DNA of 64,000 nucleotides from Hydnum rufescens UP504 (lineage: Eukaryota > Basidiomycota > Agaricomycetes > Cantharellales > Hydnaceae), in assembly GCA_014904985.1 (NCBI GenBank), contig MU129055.1, forward strand, positions 62,001 to 126,000. The letters are read 5' to 3'. Below, in pieces: positions 55,921 through 64,000 of the stretch (position 1 is the stretch's first letter; each line of letters starts with the position of its first letter). Both the position numbers and the translations under genes were made by a program. The notes beneath the pieces were generated by a model. It searched no databases. It was given only the letters and a program-made list of their open reading frames with translations, and was not told where the DNA came from.

Positions 55921-58501
55921 CACTGGAGGATCCAATATTGAACCCACTGGAGGACCCAATCTCAAAGTCACTGAATGACTTGAAGTTGTGGGAGAATTCA
56001 ATGCCAAAGCCATTGGGTTATCAAAGTCCAGAGAATCAGAGTCAGATTCATCAATGAAGGGCTTTGATTGAATGCAAGTAGACCTCACAATGCCCTTGGA
56101 CTTGGCAGCAGAAACTGGGGCTTTCTGAGATTTCTGCAAGGTCAGTTTGGGCTGCCTTGTTGAAGTTGTGGTTGACTCAGATCTGAAGTCTAGCCCTGCA
56201 TCTTGGACACAGTGGATTGCATTACCATCCCTGTCAATGACCAATGGGACAGCAGTGTCATCATCAGCATCATCCTCACCCCATCTTTCAAGCTTAATGG
56301 GGCAGCTATTCCCCTTTTGGAACTCGGAAACAAGGAATCTCCACTGTCCACCTTCCCAGCTCTTGTTGGTGTGGCTTGGATGTGGAGCAGGGCATTCTTC
56401 TTCAAGCAGCCACCCAATGAAGCGAATATGATGCCAGCAAAGCAATGCAAGTAATTGGACCCAAGGAACAGAAACTGGAAACCAGGCATGGCCATTGGAG
56501 ATGAACAAGTTCCTCAAATACTTTGAGGTCACAGAGTAGGCCAAGTCTCTGGTCTTAAGTTCATGTTCTCACCATACTTTTTCTGCCTCTTCATGCCACT
56601 TCGAAATTCCAGTAGCATCCAGCTGCTCATTCATGAGTTCAACAAACAGCTCCTCAAGAGACTTCTTCAGATTAAACTGCTTCTCAGCAAGCTGTTGGAT
56701 TTCTGAAGATCCAAAAAGGATGGCATTCTGCACATGGGCAGCATATGCATCAGGCCGAGAGCAAACAACAAATGCAACAACATGGGCATCAAAAGTGGCC
56801 ATGTGCTGAATTTCACCCATGAGAAGCTTCTTTTTCTGATGGATGTATTTGGCAAGCTTGGTGCCACTTGTGACTTGGACATCCTTATCCACCTTTGATT
56901 GTTGGGTGAGTGATTGCAGGTCATCTAGCCATGCTTCTAGGCCATCGGTGTCCCCATTGAACTGTTCTTTCTCCTTGGCATATTCGAGTTGAAGTCCACC
57001 TGGACACACTAAAAAGTGGAAGGGGTTTATCAGCATCAACTAAACCATCACAATAAACATGGAGTACTAATGTTTGGGAAGACCAGCAAGTTTCTGTTTT
57101 CGACTATATCCATTGAATGGATTAGGCAGCCACTTGGAGTGGAAAGAGTCACCAAGATTTGCCAGTCAGAGGACTTGATGCAGCAGGTGGTTATATTTTT
57201 TGGCCATGGCTTCCAAAGTGTGATGAAAGGCCTCAGTAACCCCATGCACTTCATCCACCAGTGCAGTAGGAAAGGGACCCCTATTGTACTGTGGTTGGTG
57301 AGGCTGGCCTTCTCCATCACTGCTCAATTGGGTGTCATCGATGTTGCTAACACCCACTTTGATATCTGAGCCCAGATCAGCATCTCGTGACTCCACTTCA
57401 TCCTCTGAAATTGCTTCCACTCCCTTGCCCTTGCCATAGGGGACCTTGAAGGGTACACGAAGTTGTTTTCTTCAAGTGGACTTCAAAGTTGGCAAGGTGT
57501 GTGCATCAGTCACTGGGAGTTGGATTGATGGCAACACTTGATCCTTGGGATGACAAATGGGCAGCACAGGAACCAGTGCAGAAGGGCGAGTGCTTGTTAT
57601 AGTGGGATTCACAGAGGGGTGACTTCCTGACAATGGCAATATGGACAGTTGGGACTCTGGATTGCTTAGGAGGAAGAAGTTAGATCCTACAAGAAGAACT
57701 GAAACCCAATCAAACATACCTTGACTTCTGAAGATCCTTCACCAACTTCAGGATTTTGATCTCAAATTGCTCCAGCTTGAGACTGCGAGTGTTGGCAAAG
57801 AAGGCCAATCCTTTAATGATGCCAAGAGCACCACATGGACCCCACCTCATCTCTTTAGCAAGATGAGATACATTTATGCCTTGAAAGATGTGATTAAGAG
57901 TGCAATCAATGAACTCACAGTCTTCACTGGGATCTGCCCCTTGGTCAGGGAGGGACCAGAGCAGGGTGTCAACCTGGGTAGCATCCCAGACATAGAGAAG
58001 ATCCCCTGGGCATGCTTCTGGAATGCTAGTAGGCAGATTAAATGCCAATGTCCATGGATCATTGAGCAATTTGTGAGGGTTGCCAATTCATTGTGCTTCA
58101 TCCAACAGCTGGTCAGGCGTATCAGATTCTGGCATAGACCCTCCATCATCAGAGGAAATGTCCATGACTGAGGACAGTCCGACATGACTGCCAGATAGAA
58201 GCACTGTGGGTTCTTCATTGTACCCAAATGTTGAAGATGCATGTTTGGGTTCAGAGCTTTGGATGGGTAGGAGAGGAGGATCATCAGGGTAGTCTACCTG
58301 ACTGGAAGTAGGAGTTCCATTCAGAAGTGATGCTGATCTCTGAGACTCATGCTGATATTCAACTTCAGGGATTTTAGGGTGAGATTCGAGTTGGATATAC
58401 ACCTGATTCTTAGGGGGTTGCAAGGGGGTTGATGTGATGACACAAAACTTCTTGTTCCTCCAGTTGCCTCCAGGCAGACCCGATTTTTCCTGCCATAGAC
58501 A

Positions 58502-59224
58502 TCATGTAAGAACAGGAGCAGGGATTCTTAGAGGCATACATACCATATTGGCAGTTTTGTCATTGACTTCGTTGTTAGCTTCATCAGCTACCTTGCACCT
58601 GCCAATATTGATCTGAGGATATGATGGTTCCTGAGACGTCACATTCTGTTGTGAATAATAGGTGAGCTCAAACTTGCAAGACAAGAAATCAGGAGACATA
58701 TGATTTTGGATGACTCCTGTGCACCTGAGGATGATGGTTCCTCAGACAGGTCATTGAAGGCTTTGTATTTGGGGACTCACAGTTGTGATTTTCAGTATGT
58801 GATGACTTGGTGCATTGCAAAAACACCCTTCACAAATTTTCTGGCTGGGTTGTTGAAGAAATAGTTCTAAAACTCCCCAAGCTTGAAAATAATGTTTCAG
58901 GGTGATATTGGGCAACACCTCCAGTCGGAGACCTAGTGTATGGTGAGATGGGGACAAGGAGAGTGTAATAGAATTGTAAAGAGAGTGAGCAATGTCTTGG
59001 TCTTGAGTCTGAGAAAAACAATGGTGAAGCAAATGCCACCCCCCCCCCGCAGTAACAGTTCCCACTACTCTATCTGGGAGATTCAAGAAAATATCCAGGA
59101 ATTTCCCAAGACCAAGCTGTCTGGAATGTGCTGGCTTGCAGTTCGGAGGTGCGACAAATTTAATATGATGGTCCCAAAGGAGAGTGGATGATATGCAAAT
59201 GATCCACCTCTCCAGCTGAGACAC
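58502..59224 (-). CDS. exons of an unrecognised minus-strand gene
   Basis: 58,751-59,224 has a long frame (LERWIICISSTLLWDHHIKF, FLDIFLNLPDRVVGTVTAGG) and 58,502-58,699 another (KFELTYYSQQNVTSQEPSYP, KVADEANNEVNDKTANMV). They probably belong upstream of the 58,423 exon of the same hypothetical gene or a related one. No motif recognised; exon borders not set. Confidence 0.3.
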
Positions 59225-59454
59225 TCAAGAGATAACTCAGGAGCCTCTCAAGCAGAGTGGTTGGTGCATTTTTGGTGTGTAGTGAGAATGTCTTGCTCAG
59301 TATTTGCTGATCTATTCAACGCCTCAACAGAATACTGATAAATGCCATTCCCATATGTAGATATACATACATCCATACATACATGCAGGATTAAAAAAAA
59401 ATGGAGGTGATGGGACAGGGTAGAAGAACAATGAGAGAATAGCAAAAATATTAA

Positions 59455-60619
59455 TCATTGCCCTCTGCTACAAATGACCTCATTGGGCTTCAGAAAGAGG
59501 GTCAGTGCTGAACATGAAGAATCCCACTGGATGAACCATTCTTGGGACTCCATGGACCCAATGGCTTCCATATGGCATTTGCGTGAGGGGTGAGAATACC
59601 TGACAGATGCATCTCCCAGAGCAGCTGAATCTTTTGCCTTCTGGGCAGGCTCACGAACCAGAATATCATATGGTCCTCCAGTAATGTAGAGAGGGACCCA
59701 GAATGGCATGATATTGTGGTTAAACCAATCCATGTGGGAATTCACAATCATTGCTAAACATCACTGTACCACATGATCAACCTTGTCCAGAGCTTCCAAC
59801 AGCCACTTCGTGCTGAAATCCACTTGATCCATAACCTGTGGTGGAGGATAATTGCAATCACATACAACTGGAGGATAGCGATAGAAGTCCGGGAAGCAAT
59901 AGCGAATGTAATGCTGTAAGGAGGCATCTGTGCCAGGAGGCGGAGGAAAGGGGTGTAACTCCCACAGGTTGCCAATCTCTCAATGGGGAGGCGCATGCTC
60001 CAGTAGGGTGGCAAGATCACTCAGGGATGTCTGGTATGAAAAGGACATCTTGACATAATCGGGATCCAGCATGTATCAAAATGAAAAAAAATGGCTTCAT
60101 GCCAACTGACAGGCACCGAAACAGCCTGTTCAAATTCCCACAGCGAATAATGACCTGAGACAAATCACTCAAGAATGAGGTCCTGCCTCCACTGGGATTT
60201 AAAGGCCAGCAACACTTTTTGCTTCTTGTGTGCGGGCCTTTTGCTGTTTTGTTCTTATGAACATGAACCCTGAGAAGGCCATCATGCATCAGCAATTGGA
60301 AAATTGCCTTGATGTCTATGTCAGCAGTGACACCAAAGAATTTGATGCGATACCAATTGCTGACAACAACAAGTGGATTGAGGTCTTCCACCATTTCCCC
60401 AGAAGGCTCAAGACTGACTTCATTTGTACCCCCTTGCTCATCACAAGGCGAAAGTGGTGGAGCAATTGGCAATGCTGCTTGAAAGGGGGGATCCACTGGC
60501 ATATGGTCCTGAGGAGGGGGTACAGCTTGCTGCACATCCTGAATTTCGGAATTGCCAGGGTCAGGGGGAGACACCACAGGACACACAGGTGTCTCCTGCT
60601 CTTGATGGTTGATTTCCAT
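59455..60619 (-). pseudogene. hypothetical gene with two in-frame TGA codons
   Basis: 60,619-60,017 begins MEINHQEQETPVCPVVSPP and includes VVVSNWYRIKFFGVTADIDI. A shifted frame from about 60,075 reads PDYVKMSFSYQTSLSDLATL, TGA at 59,980-59,982, then EIGNLWELHPFPPPPGTDAS, CFPDFYRYPPVVCDC, FSTKWLLEALDKVDHVVQ, TGA at 59,761-59,763, then MIVNSHMDWFNHNIMPFWVP and GGPYDILVREPAQKAKDSA to about 59,455. No function recognised. Both TGAs sit where an arginine CGA would keep the frame. Confidence 0.5.
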
Positions 60620-60639
60620 CTCTGGCCCATATTGCTGAT

Positions 60640-60850
60640 TGGGGGGGGAATGAGGAGGGGAATGGCAAGGAGGGGATTGGTGAGGGGATTGGCAAGGAGG
60701 GGATCGGTAAGGGGATCAGTGAGGAGGGGATTGGCAAGGGGATTGGTGAGGAGGGGATTGGCGAGAAGGGGAATAGCGAGAAGGGGAACGGTGGGAAGGG
60801 GAACAGTGAGAAGGGGAATGGAAGCAATGAGGAGAATGGAAGTGGGAAGG
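60640..60850. repeat. AAGGGGAATGG/GGATTGG minisatellite
   Basis: Tandem GAGGGGATTGGCAAGGGG-like units; the minus strand reads as Ser/Pro/His or Ile/Pro/Leu repeats. Purine-rich on the plus strand. Confidence 0.85.
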
Positions 60851-60986
60851 AGGCAAGCGACGTGAGGGAGAATGAGAATGAGACTGATGGGAAGGGTGGT
60901 GAGGAGATGCCAAATGACAGGGGAGTAACACGAAGCGTTGTTGGAGGGATAAAATCCCACTACATACATACCTCATCCGGGCCCAA

Positions 60987-61223
60987 CTACCTCCTCAAAT
61001 GAATCCATATTTCTGTATTTCTCGCATATCCACACTCGTTATTCCTCTGGCCATCAAATAGTATGGATTCACATCCCAGGATCCATGGTCCTTTATACTT
61101 TTCCTCCACCCTATATACGAGACAATTATTTGTCTGTCCTTGGCACTTCAACAGGCCATCTAAATTGTACTTATTTCCAAGCCAGTTCAACCAGGCTAAA
61201 GCAACTTGCTTACTTTCGTCCAC
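60987..61223 (-). CDS. unrecognised small ORF
   Basis: About 78 codons with protein-like text (KQVALAWLNWLGNKYNLDGL, YRVEEKYKGPWILGCESILF). The leftmost codon is not ATG, so it is probably an internal exon or relic. Confidence 0.25.
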   Translation of the reverse strand: MDESKQVALAWLNWLGNKYNLDGLLKCQGQTNNCLVYRVEEKYKGPWILGCESILFDGQRNNECGYARNTEIWIHLRR

Positions 61224-61369
61224 CTATTGTATCACTATTGGCATATCCAAATGCCTCAAGGGCGGTATTTGACCTTGGATTACATAACATGACTCCCACT
61301 TTGACTCGCAGACTTGTCACATGTTGAATAGGGGCTATTCCAATGCTCTCAAGGAGTATTTCATGAATA

Positions 61370-61640
61370 TCTCCCTCATTTTTGATCGGGATCGACTCGG
61401 CAAGACAGCGCCCAGAAAGCTACGATCAATACCTGTCTAACGGTACCACACATGCGTTTATCGGATACGAACTGCATCTTCCAGGTCTATTTTACCTCAA
61501 GCTCCACACAATCCTTCAGTATTTCGCAAATAACTCCATCAGTTTTGATCCGATTCGTTGGGAACGACCACCCCTGGAAAGATGCTGAAGATACGCATCG
61601 AACGGTACCAAGGGCAAAACGAGCAGATTAGAACTTGGCC
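61370..61640 (+). repeat. two further copies of the ~150-bp dispersed repeat
   Basis: CTCCATCAGTTTTGATC, GCCCAGAAAGCTACGATC, ACGGTACCACACATG and ACGGTACCAAGG words match the repeat at 52,065-52,525. Confidence 0.7.
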
Positions 61641-62317
61641 TCCTGTAATTTAGTCTCCTCATGGCTCATTTCACTTTTACCTCCGCTTTTCTGATTACTA
61701 AAGGCAATTATGGTTCCGGCACCCTATGTCCGATGGAGGGTACATATAGGGCGACCAGTTCCACCATTCCTCAAGGGATTTGGTCCAGTAGAAGAGGAGG
61801 AATACCTTGGTTAAGCCATATTCTCCTATTCTCACTTGTTAATTGAATATCTCCTTCAGTTTTGAAGCTTTTGACTTGATTTCTTTTTCCTCATTTTCAC
61901 CTTAATCCCACCTTTCCGCTGGTTACCATAGAATTTTTCTGTGATGTATATTAAGTGCAGGAGATGCGAATTTCTATCATCTTTCCCCCCATCCCCAGTT
62001 GAAAAGCTAGTTGAACTGCTGCTGGTGTCAGGGTAAATTCCAAAACTCAACCCCCACTAATCACACTTTTGATAGGCTCTCAAGAGGAGGACCTAGAGTG
62101 TGATTCCCTGATTTATCAACCCCTTCATTTATTGTCTGGATAGGCTCTGTCTATACAGGACAATTTCACCTGTCCAAAGACCTCCCTCCCCTCAGACCCT
62201 AACATTCGGATTGGCCCCGTGATCCCCTCTCTTCGTCCTCGTATCCATTTCGCGGACTGTAGCTGGTTTCATCCTCTGTTTCCCACTTACAGCGTGGCAG
62301 TAATCACCCTGAGAATA
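61641..62317. other. no supported gene
   Basis: CpG-poor intergenic DNA. Short frames at 61,661-61,846 (plus) and 61,856-62,050 (minus) lack motifs. Confidence 0.4.
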
Positions 62318-63470
62318 TCATTGCAAACCATGCTCACCACTGGGTAAGTGACGGCTGGTAACTCGAGGTTGATTCTTCTTATGCAGGTGCACTGGCCTTG
62401 GATTTGAGCATGGCTGGGACCATCTCTGAAGCACATAAGTCTCCAGGGTGGTGCAGTACACCTTATGCTTGCTCTGAGCAGCCAGGACCATCAGAAGGAT
62501 GCACTTGTGGGCATCTGCATTTCCTGCCAATGCCAGACCCAGGTCTGCAGTGACCTGTGCCCACAGGGGATCTTCATTCCAGGCCTTCTCAATCTGGGCC
62601 ACAATGTGCACCTTTGCAGCGATCTCTGTGTCATTCAAATGTGGCTCCTCATCATCTTCAACAGACAGATCGGAATCCAAATCATTCCACTCTGGAAGAT
62701 TGGTCATGGCATTGACCTGAGGGGTTAGATCCTCATGGTCTAGATTGGGGGGGGGTAGGCTCTTCATCGAGATCAATCTCAGCATCAATAGCAATGAGTT
62801 TGCCTTTTCCTTCTGGTGGCAAGGTCCTACAAGATGGCAGTGGCACCACATGGCAAAGGGTGACTGATGAAGGACCGAGGAGATTAGTGAGTGTTGCAGC
62901 CATAGCACTGTCCACTTTGAAAAGGCGAGCACCAAACAAACTGTTGAAGATGGACCATATAGACTGATTATTATCAGATACAAAGATCGGATACTGGATG
63001 TACCAAGGTGATGGATGCTTGACCTCTGCTGCTCAAGACATCTTCCAAATTTCCACAAAATCCCCATGCAGCTCAGTACATTCAGTGACACATTGAGTGG
63101 CCTCCTGGGTCTCCGGGTTGGAAACAGAACTGAAGGAATCTAGAGGATGGACCTCCCTCTCCTCCAAAACCCAAATCCCATGCAAGGGAACACCGTGGCA
63201 CTCCAACTCGGTGACTGGGACATCCACATTATCCACGATGAAGAAACAACCAATCAATGAGTGATTGACTCCAAAATGAGGCAGTTCCAAACCACAGACA
63301 AAGGCTATATGATCGAGGGTGTAATGCATGAGAAGTTGTGCAGTTGCAAGCATCTCTGCTTCGATGTCCTCGATGGCCACAACCTCCTTAGTAATTGCAT
63401 GCTTAGAGTAGGATGCCTGGGCAGCTTCTGGTAGTTCTTGGTCCCTACTCTCAACCAGAAGCATCACCAA
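62318..63470 (-). pseudogene. hypothetical gene, paralogue of the 53-54 kb gene, frame-broken
   Basis: 63,470-63,033 reads VVAIEDIEAEMLATAQLLMH, CGLELPHFGVNHSLIGCFFI, TELECHGVPLHGIWVLEERE. Then a block with KLIAIDAEIDLDEEPTPP is joined to EDLTPQVNAMTNLPEWNDLD only if one base is removed or added in the C9/G9 run at about 62,744-62,752, and continues AAKVHIVAQIEKAWNEDPLW, ADLGLALAGNADAHKC. ELECHGVPLHGI matches ELMCRGVPVFGV of the 53-54 kb locus. No function recognised. Confidence 0.5.
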
Positions 63471-63715
63471 GTTGCAGTGGTGGTTGGGTCAGAAGAGTGG
63501 TACATTGTTGAGGTCCAAAAGGAAAAACTGCACAGCCTCCAACCACCAGCAGTAACAGTCAAATGCGAATATAAGCTTCCTGCACATTTCACTGATCCAG
63601 CAGTTATTGAGGTACCAATTGTGTGTGAGGTGAACTTTGCTGAATGGTAAGAATGGTGTGGTTCAGTGCTGGAGGAGATAGGGATGATGCGGGGCATTGC
63701 AATTGTAAATGTGCC

Positions 63716-63997
63716 TCACACACAGCTTGTCAATGAATGACCAGGCCGAATGTGGTTGCTGCCAGGATCAAATATCACAGGGAGACTTGGGCCAATGTCT
63801 ATGCAGAGTTTCTCCAGGTAGCATAGAGTTAAGGCCAGAAAACAACAGGTTGAAAGGGGGACATGCTGGAATGGCACCAGGGTTCTCCAACAGTCCCAAT
63901 AGTTCCTCAGACATATCCTTCTCCCAAAGGGTATTGGTGTATTTGAGCACCCAGCCTTGGATACTGACAAAACAGTTGTCAGAGATAGGCCATTCAC
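63716..63997 (-). pseudogene. hypothetical gene fragment at window edge with TGA
   Basis: The minus-strand frame reads LKYTNTLWEKDMSEELLGLL, ENPGAIPACPPFNLLFSGLN, LHRHWPKSPCDI, TGA at 63,768-63,770, then SWQQPHSAWSFIDKLCVRHI. It continues beyond the window at the 5' side. Probably the upstream part of the preceding hypothetical gene. Confidence 0.4.
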
Positions 63998-64000
63998 TGA

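Larger units (their letters stand above)
54820..58423 (-). pseudogene. hypothetical multi-exon gene interrupted by a solo LTR
   Basis: Coding blocks from 5' to 3': 58,423-57,710 (QPPKNQVYIQLESHPKIPEV, TGA at 58,088-58,090, then LLNDPWTLAFNLP, LLWSLPDQGADPS, ending at a GTATGT donor); 57,690-57,166 (TGA at 57,472-57,474, then RKQLRVPFKVPYGKGKG, RGPFPTALVDEVHGVTEAFH); 57,010-56,575 (QLEYAKEKEQFNGDTDGLEA, KWHEEAEK then a donor); 56,544-55,921 (FPVSVPWVQLLALLCWHHIR, GGQWRFLVSEF, acidic and Ser-rich); then, after the LTR at 55,389-55,920, repeats of GPPAGSRLDPPAS type to a stop at 54,820. The domain text resembles large uncharacterised families expanded in Agaricales; no function is claimed. Confidence 0.55.

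Noticed and set aside
63438..63650. Plus-strand ORF with protein-like text (VVVGSEEWYIVEVQKEKL)
   Set aside because: It overlaps minus-strand coding text by its left end, lacks a clear start context and has no partner exons; kept only as a possibility.

Overview
The window is nuclear DNA of a filamentous basidiomycete, most likely an Agaricomycete. Its genes are cut by many 50-80 nt GT-AG introns, and the gene set is typically fungal: a Zn2Cys6 transcription factor, a LIM-domain RhoGAP, an SLC35F-type transporter, a G-domain GTPase, and a Helitron with an intron-bearing transposase. There is no sign of a bacterial, viral or organellar replicon. I recognised no tRNA, rRNA or CRISPR array.

Layout. 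Positions 1-36,900 are CpG-containing and gene-like. In order they hold: an enoyl-CoA hydratase/isomerase gene (minus); an alpha/beta hydrolase of the Lpx1/AKT2 type (plus); an intact Helitron (minus) ending in a hairpin plus CTAA; a 16-exon SLC35F-like transporter (plus); a LIM-RhoGAP (plus); an 864-bp mariner-like element with perfect 32-bp inverted repeats and TA target sites; a Zn2Cys6/fungal_trans regulator (minus); then a graveyard of broken genes (an unidentified ORF, a LINE RNase H fragment, an N-terminal amino-acid permease fragment and a prolyl aminopeptidase pseudogene); and a GTPase of the basidiomycete G-domain family (plus). Several of these genes need one single-base frame correction, so either the assembly has indels or the genes are decaying.

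From about 36.9 kb the character changes sharply. CG dinucleotides all but vanish and repeats dominate. At 36,875-42,487 about 66 tandem units of roughly 76 bp form what looks like a gene whose middle is a chain of 65 consecutive 3-nt exons, each flanked by AG and a GT donor. The whole chain, from an ATG exon to a TAA exon, stays in frame; this is the most unusual object in the window. At 44.6-50.9 kb lies a long inverted repeat of intron-like modules, each with a GCTGCTCTTTT hairpin inside the 'intron' and a CCACACACCC hairpin just before the donor. Its centre is a ~480-bp palindrome, and one palindrome arm has been hit by a 956-bp solo LTR with a 5-bp target duplication.

Positions 51-64 kb carry minus-strand, repeat-rich, multi-exon hypothetical genes. 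Their long frames are interrupted almost only by TGA, the stop expected from CpG deamination of CGA arginine codons. One of them is split by a second solo LTR.

The genes do not form an operon or an obvious metabolic cluster. What ties the right half together is mobile DNA, tandem duplication and CpG loss, consistent with cytosine-methylated heterochromatin.
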